Shown in pieces: positions 1 to 55,880 of a stretch of DNA of 64,000 nucleotides; the stretch's first letter is position 1; each line of letters begins with the position of its first letter. Source of the stretch: Ignelater luminosus (taxonomy: Eukaryota > Arthropoda > Insecta > Coleoptera > Elateridae); contig VTPC01008231.1 of the NCBI GenBank assembly GCA_011009095.1, positions 12,751 to 76,750 on the forward strand. Direction: 5' to 3'. The notes beneath the pieces were generated by a model, which saw only the letters and a program-made list of their open reading frames with translations, was not told where the DNA came from and ran no database searches. The position numbers were made by a program, and so were the translations under genes.

Positions 1-660
1 ATTCCTTTGTTTTGAGATACTGAGAAGAAGAATTTTACAAATTTGTTAATGACTCAAATATATTTCGCTCATGATACTAACGATCATCAGTTGAGTGTGA
101 TTCAAAATTAAAATAGAAACTGATTCCTTTGTTTTAAGATTTTGCAAATTAGTTAATGACTGATGGAAATTTTGATAATTTGATGATAGTAATGTTTATT
201 GGTTGCATGTGGTTTGTAATTACTATCCAAACTGATTCCTTTCTTTCAAGATATTCAAAACAAGAATCTTACTGATTAGTTACTAGTTCATGTGTAAATT
301 TTGATTATTTGATGATAGTAAAGTTCACTGATTAGATGGGTCCAAGATTAAAATCGAAATTGATTTATTTATTTTGAGATATTGAAAAAAGTCAATTTTG
401 CAAATTTGTGGTCAGATAATGGCCATTTGATGAAAAGGCGTTATTCAAAATTGAAATCGAAACTCATTGCTTCATCTGAAATGCTGAAAAAAAATATTTT
501 AAAAATTTGTTGTCAGCTGGTGTAAATTTTGATTTGATCTTCGTAGCGTTTGTCGGTTGAATGTAGTCCAAAATTGTCAAAGAGAAGAAGTTTAATCCAA
601 AATGATTTTCATAGCATTTCCAATAATAATGACAAGGAAGAATTTTCCAGGATTTTGTAT
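1..660. repeat. Diverged tandem repeat, about 118-bp monomer
   Basis: The phrase 'gattcctttgtttt' and its variants recurs near 2, 122, 234, 362 and 466. Each is followed by a 'gagatattgaaaa...ttttgcaaatttgtta' block and a 'gatgatagtaatgttcattgg' block. The spacing is about 112-128 bp and the copies are well diverged. The array lies in the Rdl intron that follows exon 6 and probably continues past the left edge. No coding potential is seen. Confidence 0.6.
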
Positions 661-3271
661 TCATCTTGGTAGCTTAATGTTAAATCAATTCAAAGCCTGT
701 TAGGTATGTACGATAACTCTCAACGACTATCTTTGTTTAAAGCAGTTCACAATGATTTGGCGAAATTCAGGAAAAATGAAAAAATTAAAAGAAGATCTCA
801 AGTTGTAAAGAAGATTCTTCTAAGTGTTTGCATTGATTTTAGCGGTTTGATGCTAGCAATTTCTAGAAATTTCTTGATACGGCTCAAATTTTGATTTTGG
901 CCGAGAATTCTTCTTCTTCTAATTAAATAATTTTTGCATACTTCAAAAACAACATAAGTATCAACAAGAAACTTAAAAAGATCCAATATGAGAGGACTTC
1001 TGCACTTCTTTAGATGCAATATTTGCAAAAAAGTTCATTTCGATTTAACTGTAAAACTTCTCAAGAATTAACTGGATACAATCTGCAATACCAAAGCAAA
1101 TTATTGGTTTACCAATGCATGTTTACAAGAAGTACAACTCTTTTCTCAGTTTGTCTTCCGTTTCTAAATGAATAAGTAATAATTTGTTCTTTCAAACACA
1201 AAAATATTTATCAGACAGTTTATGTGGGTAAAAATTGAAAGCTGGCAGTATTGAATGATAAAACTGTTTTACTGATAATTGAAAAATATGCCAAAAACGT
1301 TTCGGAAATCTTCGGTATTGATCTTTAAGAATGCTTGAGCGTGAAGTAATAGATACACAAGAAAAAGCTAAAACTTTTAAAATTGATTGTGTTGAGTAAC
1401 CTTGATATTCTACATACAAAATGAAAGCGAAAGCGGAACGATTTCTTTAACTCAAAATGTATTGATTGATGTCTAAAAGACTGAAAAGGGCAAGATGACC
1501 AACGAAAATGCAATACATTTGGTGATGGTATCGATTCGTTTTATATTGATGGCTTGACATAGTTACCGTTTCTTAATATGACTTTTTTACTATTATAGTA
1601 CAAAGGCTTTGTGTCTTCCCCTTAACAATAAAAGCGTCTTCCGATTTGGAATTGAATTGAATCAGTTTGTCTCGCTAAGTATTATTTTATGCAAAAATAT
1701 CTATACGGCCTGCTATGAATCATTATAAAAATGTAAACTTGTGCGACCTCTTTGACCTAAAATAATATTTCATAGAAGTCTCAATTCTAGTTAATGCAGA
1801 GAAATTTCTGGAATTTGTGGCATGTTTAGCAATGCTAATTTGTTTTAATTTTAACATGCAAGAGGTATGACTGTTTTTATAAATAATACGTGGTACTTAT
1901 AATTCGGGTAATCTTGAAAAACCAAAACTGTTGTCATTTAATAAAACCCAAATCCTAACTTTGAAGCATCGGAGCAGCTCAAATTAGTTAACTGTATTTA
2001 TTTCTATTCCTACCAATAATTTAGTGGAATATTTTTACATCAAAACAACACATCATTCAAAACACAGAAATGAATTTATAGAAGCAAACATCGTTGTAAT
2101 GAAACACGCGGGTAATGTATTAACTGCCAAAAGGGGGTAGGGCTGTGTGTACTGTATATAAAGGTAATAAGCCCCGAACATGATTGACATTTTTATCATT
2201 CGATATTATTTATTACCCAGTCTGTGTAGCTGAAAATTACAAGTTTTCATTAAGAACGTTGAATGTGTTCGGCCCACTACCTGTTCATAATCGATCCGTC
2301 GTCTACTACCACCGACCGAGCGAGCTCCCAAACGCGGAGAACACAGATTAGTATATCAAGATAACTGACATCATGAAAATAATGCAAATTATGGGTTACT
2401 ACTACAGAACAGATTTTACTCGAGGCATTATTTAGATTTAGATATAAATTTTCAAATATAATACGTTGCGTATAACATGCGTATTTTATAGCAGCAATAA
2501 GAATAATTAACCCGATACATATTTACTTCTTTATATTTATGAAATTCACCTTTTTAGAAAATAAACTAATCCTTCCATCTAATAGCAGACTAACATTTAA
2601 TTAAAACGAAATATAACCTGCTCATGATCTAATTAAATTAAAATATTTCATGAATGACATGCGATTGTTAAATAACAAAATAGCTTCAGCAAATTTAACA
2701 TTACAAACTTCTATTTTAAAGAGATAAAAACAAAAAGAAAAAATAGAATATCAAAGAATTGTTCAGACACAATTGACTATTTAAAATAACAAAATAATTT
2801 GTTGCTTCACTGGCAAATGATAAAGTGCAAACACGTCAATGGTTTTGAAATTTGTTTTCGTGCAACGTTATATAGGAAGCGGCACACATTTACAATTTCA
2901 GAGCCAACTATATCCAAACAATCTTTTTATGAGCATTCGGCATTTTATTAATAGAATTCTATTAAAGTTTTCCATAATCCCCAAGCACTTCGTATCGTTT
3001 TGCGAATTTTCGAAATGTAAGTCATGCTAGTGATCAATGTAAATGATTCGTAAGTGTAATTATAATCATCCTTTGATAAACATATAATATATGTATATAT
3101 CTAACACAAGAAGAGGAAAATATATATAAATTATGTAAGTGTAATGAGTAAGCTGCTAAGTACAAAATGTCCATAATAAACGTATATCGAAAATAAATGG
3201 AAATATTGAATGGATCTAGGATAAAGAAGGTGGTCGAGAAACTACTTCTATTACCACATTTCCATGGGTAC
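661..3271. other. Rdl intron downstream of exon 6 (no gene seen)
   Basis: AT-rich sequence with no convincing exon on either strand. All open frames are short and resemble nothing I know. The next constitutive Rdl exon (pre-M1 and M1-M2, with the cyclodiene-resistance alanine) was looked for on the minus strand and is absent, so this intron runs off the left edge and is longer than 3.2 kb. A mildly GC-richer stretch at about 2280-2340 is unexplained. Confidence 0.6.
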
Positions 3272-7756
<4,485 letters not shown>

Positions 7757-7768
7757 GGCCTGGGGCGG

Positions 7769-7795
7769 CTACACGTGTCCCCTGCTTCTCGGCAT
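7769..7795 (-). promoter_or_regulatory. Short upstream ORF in the Rdl leader
   Basis: ATG at 7795 followed by seven codons (MPRSRGHV) and TAG, ending 12 nt before the Rdl start codon. A further out-of-frame ATG lies at 7832. If the transcript starts upstream of these, they could lower Rdl translation. No transcription start is visible from sequence alone. Confidence 0.4.
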
Positions 7796-8677
7796 ATCCG
7801 CACACTTCACTCGTAAGACTGGTGTGTCTCATCAGACTCCGATACTAGGAGTGGTCGCTGGGCCCGGCTAGCTACTCACTCTTTGCGCATGGTGGCAAAA
7901 CTGTGCGAAATAATCGCATACTTAGCTGAGAAAACCGTGGCACATCTTTCACGGTTGCCTTTCTCATACTAGGGGTTGAAATAGAAAACGTGCGTCTGCT
8001 CTTGCTACAGCGCCCGGACGCAGCCGCGGACCTGGAGCTACCAGCACCTACCTAATCAATACCACGAGCCGCGACTCTCGTTATTGCTCTCACCAAGTGA
8101 CGTAACTCCAGTCAACACTTCTGATACAAACGGTTAACATCTACGATAAGTCTTTCTGATTGACTAACTTACGTACGCTGGAAGAAGACAACACCGATAT
8201 TGAGTACAGCCGCTCGAAATTGAAGAGTACTTAAGATAAGGGCTCTAGTGTTCGCAGCTTTGAATGAAATAATAAATTGCCTACCAACTAAACTGTCTCA
8301 CCTCTTAACAGGCGCACTTTTCTCGGTTTTAAATGTTAATCATTAGATCTTTGAATCAAAATGCTCTTAGGAGCACGCGACCTTCCGGTGATACCGACAC
8401 GCAATAATAACGTCCACAAAAGAGCAAATTGCGTTTAAGTGCGCCTGGCTTAACGACTGCAATGACCTGGTCATGGACATATTTCTCAGTTTTCCGATAC
8501 TATCTCCACGCAACTGCTGCTATACACCTTTTCATACATGCACCACAGCGGCTTTTCCTTGCAATGCCTTTCTGACAGTCCCACTCACGTGACGTGTAAC
8601 GTCATCATGAATTACTAAAATGTGCTACGCGGCATGCACTTGACCGAAATAAAAGGCTTTACAACAAACAGTCAATA
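7796..8677. promoter_or_regulatory. Intergenic region: Rdl leader/promoter and end of the glutamate receptor gene
   Basis: About 0.9 kb separates the glutamate-receptor polyadenylation signal from the Rdl start region, so the Rdl promoter or 5' leader must lie here unless a further upstream non-coding exon exists. I see no TATA box at a sensible place. Candidate control motifs are the bZIP-like palindrome at 8590-8604 and a TGACGTAA half-site near 8095. Confidence 0.5.
8586..8604. promoter_or_regulatory. E-box and CRE-like palindrome
   Basis: CACGTG (8586-8591) overlaps TGACGT-GTA-ACGTCA (8590-8604), a perfect inverted pair of CRE half-sites with a 3-nt gap. Its position between two neuronal receptor genes makes a bZIP-factor site plausible. 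This is by motif only. Confidence 0.3.
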
Positions 8678-8683
8678 TTTATT
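8678..8683 (-). terminator. AATAAA polyadenylation signal, glutamate receptor gene
   Basis: AATAAA on the minus strand about 100 nt after the stop codon. A second AATAAA lies at 8749-8754, only 30 nt after the stop. Either implies a very short 3' UTR. Confidence 0.55.
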
Positions 8684-8783
8684 AGTTTTTTATAGTAACA
8701 TGACAAAAACGTTCATACTTCTACAACACCAAATATAAAAACGATACATTTATTTAATGCTAAAGATATGGTAGTTGGTAAGT

Positions 8784-48173
<39,390 letters not shown>

Positions 48174-49200
48174 CTGGAACAGTAAATGAGCTGCAATAAA
48201 GACAGTAATAAGAAAAAGCTCGAGGCAACAACAAAAAATTATAATATTATGCCCTTAATATTCGCATATTATAGCAGCAGTCAGCTAGATGACTAATATT
48301 ACATATTTTTTTATGTTTAAACATCACGCAATATTAGGAATGCAGCTAACTGGGGAATAAGTTGGTTATAAAGGGAATTTTGTTTGAGTAAGCAGTTTTT
48401 CCTGGTTATAAAAATAGGTTCGTAGAAATGCACTATAATGTAAATGAAATAATTTTCAATTCAAATGAAAATAATGTCGATTAAGTTTTGTATTAAAAAA
48501 TTTTTAATTACTTTCTCGCTTGTTTTTTTGTTAAATATGTATAAGTGCGTATTTGTCATATTTGACCCGTGACCTTTTTAATGAGTGTAATAACAGATTT
48601 GATTTTAAGGAAATTTCCATTTAAATTTAAAATATGTAAAGTGTATTCTGACAATCTTTCTATATAACTCATTAAAATGCTAAAATAAAGAAGGAAAAGA
48701 ATTCTTATTTGTATTTATTGCAGGCTACACTTCAAAGCCTGAAAGTAGGTACATACCATACAAAGTTAAATTAAAAGTTTTTCTGTGTACTTCAGAAATA
48801 TTACAACATTTACATTCCAGATAGAAAAATACAAAAAAGAACTAAGATCCAAGAAGCAAAATAAATAGTAGAATGTTATGAGGTTGATTATATTCCTAAA
48901 AGTCATATTGTTGATGACCTTATTACTATTATGAACTCCTGAATTCGTAGGTATTATTACTAACTTTACAATGTTTTCTAATTTACTTCAGAAAGACCTG
49001 GTCCGTGTTTGCGGTCTTGATTTTATTTTGTATTTGCAATGACATCCAAAAATATCATATTCAAAGTTTTCAAGTTTTTCTCAAGTAAGAGAAATGACAA
49101 GATACATAATAACAAATAAAAATCTTGTGTTGGCAAGGAGAAAAACAACCAAAACTCTCAAGATTTGCCTATGAGAATAAGACTGCCACTTAAGTTTCCT
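48174..49200. other. Intron sequence, no gene seen
   Basis: AT-rich start of a >15.8-kb intron that runs off the right edge. No exon or element is recognised. Confidence 0.5.
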
Positions 49201-52200
49201 TCCAATCTCCTGCTTGGGTTAGTCCCAGGTTTTTAGTCTCAGAAAGTTTGGACTTTGTCTAAGGTACACACAATTCATGTATTTCCGAGCTTGTTTCTGT
49301 AGTCAGTGTACTCTATGATACTTTTCAGTTCTCTATTTGGAGTTAGTCTATGTTTTTATCTTAATCTGGAGAAGGTTTGGATTTTGCCTTACTCGATGCA
49401 TGTGCTTAGAGACTTCTCAGGATTTTGTTTCAGTTTTCCGTTTAGGGTTAGTTTCATATTTTTATCTTAAGCCTGAGATGGTTTGGGTCTTGCCTTTGGC
49501 TTACCCAAAGCACGTTGTTCCGAATTTCTATGCTGCAGTTCGTATGCTTCAAGTGATTTTTCAGGATTTTGTTTCAGTTTGTGTTTGGAGTTAATACCAT
49601 GTTTTTGCCCTAACTCTGAGAAGGTCTGGGGCTTGCCTTAGGATGCATATATTGTTGAATTTGTATGCTGTAGTCTGTCTACTACAAGAGAATTTTCAGA
49701 ATGTTTTCCCAGTTTTGTGTTTGGGGTTAATGCCATGTTTTTGTCTTAAGCCTAGAAAGGTTTGAGTTCTGCTTTGGCTTATCCAATGCATATTTTTTCT
49801 GTCTGGGTGCTTAGTCCGTTTGCTGCTAAAGACTTTTCTGGTTTTTGTTTTAGCTTTCTATTTGGAGTTATTGCCATGTGTTTGTCTTAATTCTGAAAAG
49901 GTCTGGTTTTGCCTTAGGATGCATCTGCTTTTGAATTTGTATGCCGTAGTCCATGTATTACCAAAGAGTTTTCAGAAGGTTCTTTCAGCTTCCTATTTGG
50001 GAGAAGCGAGTTTTCAGAATGTTCTTACAGTTTTATATTTGGGGTTAGTATCATGTTCTGTCTTAAGTCTGAAAAAAATGTGAGTTTTGTTTTGCTTACC
50101 CAATAAATGTTCTGCCTCTCTGTGTGCCTAGGCTGTCTACTGCTAAAGATTTTTCTGGACTTCGTTTCAGCGTTCTGTTTGGGATTAGCGCCATGTTTTT
50201 ATTTTAATTCTGATAAGGTTTGGGTTTTGCTTTTAGCGAATGCATGTGTCTTCAAGATTGTGCACCGTAGTCCGTGTACTAAAAGATATCTTTCAAGATT
50301 TTGTTCCAGTTTTGTGTTTGGGGTTAGTTTCATGTTTTTATCTTAAGCCACAGAAGGTTTGGGTTTTACCTGTGGCTTCCCCAGTGCACGTGGTTCCGAT
50401 TTTGTATGCTGTAGTCCGTATGCTCCAAGAAATTTTTCAGGATTTTATTCCAGTTTGTGTTTGCAGTTAGTGCCATGTATTTGTCTTAACTCTTAGAAGG
50501 TTTAGGTTTTGCCTTGCATGTGTTTTTGAATTTGTACGCTGCAGTCCGTGTACTACAAGAGAGTTTTCAGAATGTTCTTCCAGTTTTGTGTTTGAGGTTA
50601 GCGCACATGTTTTTATCTTAAGCCTAGAAAGGTCTGGGTTTTGCTTTGGTTTACCCAATGCATGGCTTTCCTGTCTGGATGCTTAACCCGTCTGCTGCTA
50701 AAGATTTTTCAGAATTTTGCTTCAGCTTTCTATTTGGGATTAGCACCTTGTCTTTTTCTTAACTCTGAGAAGGTATGAGTTTTGCCTTAGGATTACCCAG
50801 TGCATATATATATATATTGACATCATGTTTTTGTCTTAAGTCTGAAAAGATGTGGGTTTTGCCTTTGACTTACCCAATAACGGCTCTGCCACTCTGTATG
50901 TTTAGTCCGTCTACTGCTAAAGATTTTTTTTGATTTCGTCTCAGCTTATTGTTTGGGGTTAACGCCATGCTTCTATCTATCTTTTGATTTTAGCAAATGT
51001 ATGTCTTTGAGTTTGTGCACTGTAGTCCGTGTACTACAAGAGATCTTCCAAAATAGTGTTATGTTTTATCTTAAGCCAGAGAAGGTTTGGGTTCTGCCTT
51101 TGACTTACCCAATGCACGTGGTTCCTAATTTGTATTATGTAGTCTATTTGCTTCAGCAGATTTTCCAAGACTTTGTTCCAGTTTTGTGTTTGGTGCTAGT
51201 GCCATGTTTTTATCCTAAATCTGAGAAGGGTTGGGTTTTAGCCTTGGCTTACCCAGTCTATATTGTTCCTGTCTGTGTGCTTAGTCCGTCTGCTGCTACA
51301 AACTTCTTAAAATCTTATCTCAGTTTTCTGTTTGGGATTAGTCTCGTGTTTTTTATCTTAAGCCTGAGAAGGTTTGATTCTTGCCTTTGGCTTGTATGCT
51401 GTAGTCCGTATGCTGCAAGAGATTGTTCAAGATTTTGTTCCAGTTTGTGTTTGGAGTTAGTGCCATGGATTTGCCTTAACTCTGAGAAGGTCTGGATTTT
51501 GCCTTAGGATGCATGTGTTTTTGAATTTGTATACTGAAGTCCGTGTACTACAAGAGAGTTTTCAGAATGTTCTTCCAGTTTTGTGTTTGAGGTTAGCGCA
51601 CATGTTTTTATCTTAAGCCTAGAAAGGTCTGGATTTTGCTTTGGTTTACCCAATGCATGGCTTTCCTGTCTGGATGCTTAACCCGTCTGCTGCTAAAGAT
51701 TTTTTAGAATTTTGCTTCAGCTTTCTATTTGGGATTAGCACCTTGTCTTTTTCTTAACTCTGAGAAGGTCTGAGTTTTGCCTTAGGATTACCCAGTGCAT
51801 GTGTTTTTGTATTTAATGCTGTAGTCGGTAAACTATAAGCGAGTTTTCAGGATGTTCTTCTAGTTTTATGTTTGGGGTTAGTACTATATTTTTATCGTAA
51901 GCCTGAAAAGATTTGGATTTTGCCTTTGGCTTACCCACTGCCTATTGTTCCACTCTGTGTGTTTAGTTCGTCTGTTGCTAGAGATTTTTCAGGATTTTGT
52001 TTCAGTTTTCTGTTTTATGGTTAGCGCCATGCTGTTATCATAAATCTAACAAGGTTTGGGTTTTGCTTTTAGCAAATGCATGTGTCTTCGAATTTGTGCA
52101 CTGTAGTCCGTGTACTACAAGAGATCTTCCAAGGTTTTGTTCCAGTTTTGTGTTTGGGGATAGTTTGATGTTTTTATCTTAAGCCATAGAAGGTTTGCGT

Positions 52201-52824
52201 TTTGCCTTTGACTTACCCAATGCATGTGGTTCCTAATTTGTATTATGTAGTCCGTTTGCTTCAGGAGATTTTCCAAGACTTTGTTTCAGTTTTGTGTTTG
52301 ATGTTAGTGCCATGCTTTTATCCTAAATCTGAGAAGGGTTGGGTTTTAGCTTTGGCTTACCCAGTCTATATTGTTCCCGTCTGTGTGTTTAGTCCGTCTG
52401 CTGCTACAGACTTCTTAAGATCGTATCTCAATTTTCTGTTTGGGGTTAGTCTCGTGTTTTTTATCTTAAGCCTGAGAAGGTTTGGTTCTTGCCTTTGGCT
52501 TCTCCATTGCACGTGGTTCCGATTTTGTATGCTGTAGTCCGTATGCTCCAAGAAATTTTTCAGGATTTTATTCCAGTTTGTGTTGCAGTTAGTGCCATGT
52601 ATTTGTCTTAACTCTTATAAGGTTTAGGTTTTGCCTTGGGATGCATGTGTTTTTGAATTTGTACGCTGCAGTCCGTGTACTACAAGAGAGTTTTCAGAAT
52701 GTTTTCCCAGTTTTGTGTTTGGAGTCAGTGCCATGTTTTTATCTTAAGCCTAGAAAAGTCTGGGTTTTGCTTTGGTTTACCCAATGCATGGCTTTCCTGT
52801 CTGGATGCTTAACCTGTCTGCTGC

Positions 52825-53023
52825 TTTGTTTTTTTAGTCCGTCTGCTGCTATAGACTTCTCAGAATTAGATCTCGGGTTTTTGTTTTTATTTTTTTCTTT
52901 TGTCGCACGGCTGTTTATGGATTGCCTGGCTTGTGCTTTTACCTCCTTCCTCATGTTTCGGAGCGTGGTTATCGGTTTATGGTAGCCCGTTGCGTACTTT
53001 GGTTGCAACATTCTAGGAGCACT
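52825..53023. repeat. 199-bp segment, first copy
   Basis: Appears identical over its whole length to 53835-54033 (offset 1010). It is not part of the ~140-bp monomer. The sequence after it returns to the array, whereas the sequence after the second copy runs into a LINE ORF1 fragment. Confidence 0.85.
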
Positions 53024-53834
53024 AGGAGATTTTGCTTCAGATTTCTATTTGGGATTAGCACCATGTCTTTTGCTTAACTTTGAGGTCTGGGCTTCGCCTT
53101 AAAATTACTCAGTGCAGGTGTTTTTGTGTTTGTATGCTGTAGTCGGTGAACTATAAGCGAGTTTTCAGGATGTTCTTCCAGTTTTATGTCTGGGATTAGT
53201 ACCATGTTTTTGTCATAAGCCTGAAAAGACTTGAATTTTGCCTTTGGCTTACCCAATGCATGTTCTTCCACTTTATGTGTTTAGTCCGTCTGCTGCTAGA
53301 GACTTTTCAGAATTTTGTTTCAGTTTTCTGTTTGAGGTTAGCGCTATGTTTTTATCATAAGTCTAACAAGGTTTGGGTTTTGCCTTTGGCAAATACATGT
53401 GTCTTCGAGTTTGTGTGTTGTAGATTGTGTACTACAAAAGATCTTCAAAGATTTCGTACCAGGTTTGTGTTTGGGATTAGCTACATGTTTTTATCTTAAG
53501 CCAGAGAAAGTTTGGGTTTCGCCTTTGACTTACCCAATGCACGTGGCTCCGAGTTTGGGTTCCGTAGTTGGTGTGCTCTAAGAGATTTTCCGGGATTTCG
53601 TTCCAGTTTTATGTTTTGGGTTAGTTTCATGTTTTCATCTTAAGCTTGAGAGGGTTTGGGTTTTGCTTTTGGTTTACCCAATGCACGTGGTTCCGAATTG
53701 GTATAGTCTGTGTGCTTCAAGAAATTTTCCAGGATTTTGTGCCAGTTTTGTGTTTGGTGTTAGTGTCATGTTGTTATCTTAAGCATGAGAAGGGTTGGCG
53801 TTTGCTTTGGCTTACCCAATGCATGTTTTTCCTG

Positions 53835-54033
53835 TTTGTTTTTTTAGTCCGTCTGCTGCTATAGACTTCTCAGAATTAGATCTCGGGTTTTTGTTTTTAT
53901 TTTTTTCTTTTGTCGCACGGCTGTTTATGGATTGCCTGGCTTGTGCTTTTACCTCCTTCCTCATGTTTCGGAGCGTGGTTATCGGTTTATGGTAGCCCGT
54001 TGCGTACTTTGGTTGCAACATTCTAGGAGCACT
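53835..54033. repeat. 199-bp segment, second copy
   Basis: Identical copy of 52825-53023, directly joined on its right to the retrotransposon gag-like fragment at 54034. It is therefore probably part of that insertion, a slice of which was duplicated together with the array. Confidence 0.85.
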
Positions 54034-54960
54034 GGGTGCTCCGGAAGTAGTTCGAGAAACGCTTTAGAGATATCTTTATTGGAGAGGACGTACGATAGAG
54101 AGCACTTTCATTAAGGATCCACGACACTTGGTGTTGGATGCATTCCTCAGGAGTTATTTGAGGAAAGGTGGACTGGCAGGTTGGGGGTCTTGAGACTGTG
54201 CTGTAGTTGAGGTAGTGGAAGATGTTGTGACCACTTCGTTATAAAACTAGGACGATACGCATTTTGATGCGGATGGTGGTTCCCCCTAATTGGGTCAGAA
54301 GTCTTCAGTGAGGGGGACTTCTTGGAAAATCTGGAACATTCATGATAGTTGGCCGGATACTTCTTACGCTGGGTTTCGATCTTGATGTGTAGGAAGAGAA
54401 CAGTTCTCAAATTCCATATATCTTTCATTGCTGGATATCTTGCTAGATTAACGAGCACTATGGGTGGGACGGCGTTCTTTACCCACTTGAATGCGAATTA
54501 CAGAGGTTAGTTGAAAACCCTCGGTTTGCCGCGAAGGATCACCCGCAGCGGTTTTTCTGCAGGGAGTTGATATATGAAAAAGTCTATTTTAGCCTCGTCA
54601 AGAAAGTGGACTACTTGGCGGTAGTCCTCTATCTGGCTGGCTGAATACTGATTCTTTCGTTTGTGTATTTTTGCCTTAGTGAAATTGAGTTTTAGGCGGT
54701 TGATTTCGCTAGACAGGAACGCCCATCGTTCTTTAGTTTTAATAACAGTCGGTGGAATTTGTATTCGCTTGTGGCTCGCGGGTGGGCTGATATCAGTGGC
54801 TTCAGTTTTCGTACTGTCGTTGCCAACGGCATCCATATTTTCATCAAGGATTTCAAACTTGTTTGCAACGGTAACCTCGCTTTTTTCGTCAGGTTTCAGA
54901 TTTCTTGTATTTTACTGTTTGGTAGTCCTCTGTGGCGGAGCTTGGGTGTTTCCCGATGGG
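54034..54960 (-). pseudogene. LINE ORF1 (gag-like) fragment, Jockey type
   Basis: Two minus-strand frames, 54836-54507 and 54458-54147, carry IQIPPTVIKTKERWAFLSSE, LKLNFTKAKIHKRKN, FFIYQLPAEKPLRVILRGKP and then LARYPAMKDIWNLRTVLFLH with IKIETQRKKYPANYHECSRF. The LP.EKPLRV.I.GLP and KVE...K....C.RCQ.FGH patterns are those of the gag-like ORF1 of Jockey-group LINEs (the region before the CCHC knuckles). The knuckle is decayed (YHECSRF) and at least one frameshift separates the halves. No reverse transcriptase lies beside it. It interrupts the 140-bp array. Confidence 0.75.
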
Positions 54961-55880
54961 AGAATCACTGATAATGGTAATGGGATTTACTTTTGTGTTT
55001 GAAGAATCTTCCAGTTGTTGATGCTTCATGGGTTTGTCATCTTCGGGTTTGCTTTGACTTCTCTAATGCATGTTTTCCAGTTTGTGTGCTTAGTCTGTCT
55101 GCAGCTGGAAATTTTTTAGGATTTTGTTTCAGTTTTTTATTTAAGGTTAGTCTTATGTTTTATCATAAGCCTGAGAAGGTCTGGGTTTTGCCTTTAGCTT
55201 ATTCAGTGCAGGTGGTAATGTGGTACGTGTGCTTCAAGAAACTTTTCAGGATTTAGTTTCAATTTCTCGTTTAGAGCTTACTTAAGCCTGGAAGGTTTGG
55301 ATTTTGCCCTTTGCTTACCCAATGTATGTGTTTCCAAAGTTGTGTGCTGTAGTCAGTATATTACAAAAAACTTTTCTGGATTTTGCTACAGTTTTCTATT
55401 TTATGTTAATCCCATGTTTTTAGAGCTTGAGGTGGTGTGGAGTTTGCTTTTAGTTTACCTCATGTATGAGTTTCTGAGTTTGTGTGCTGTAACCTGTGTA
55501 CTGCAGGAGATATCTCAGGACTGTATTCCGGTTTTCTAGAGTTAGTCCCTTTTTTTTATTTAGGCTCCAGGAAGTCCAAGTTTTTACTTTGACTTACCCA
55601 ATGTAGGCTACCCTAAATCTGTGTGCTGTCGCCGGTCTGCTACAGTAGATTTTTCAGAATTTTGTTCGGATTAGTTCCATGTTCTTATTTAAATCTCAGA
55701 AAGTTTAAGTTTAGATTTTGACTTACTCAGTGATTGGAGTCTGTGTGCCGTAGTCTACTGCAACAGAGTTTTCACGACTTTATTTTAGTTTTCTGTTTTG
55801 ACGTAGTCTCATGCTTTTATTTAAGTTTCAGGAAGTTTAGGTTTTGAATTCAACTTACCCAGGGTATGCAAGGTATTTAT

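Larger units (their letters stand above)
49201..55880. repeat. Tandem array, about 140-bp monomer, ~40 copies
   Basis: Each monomer contains 'caggattttgtttcagttttctgtttggggttagtgccatg', 'tttttatcttaagcctgagaaggtttgggttttgcctttgg', 'cttacccaatgcatgtg' and 'tttgtatgctgtagtccgtgtactacaagaga'. The 'gtttggggttag' block recurs near 49438, 49585, 49718, 49860, 50038, 50178, 50317, 50457 and 50590. Long near-identical stretches return at offsets of 995 bp (50521 vs 51516), 1108 bp (51111 vs 52219) and about 2134 bp, showing higher-order duplication. The open plus-strand frames here (for example 50953-51507) come from the repeat and have no domain. Confidence 0.85.

Noticed and set aside
50953..51507. 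A 184-codon plus-strand open frame, and many others like it between 49.3 and 55.5 kb
   Set aside because: They track the ~140-bp repeat, which is not a multiple of 3, so each frame only threads several monomers by chance. No domain, start context or splice support is seen.
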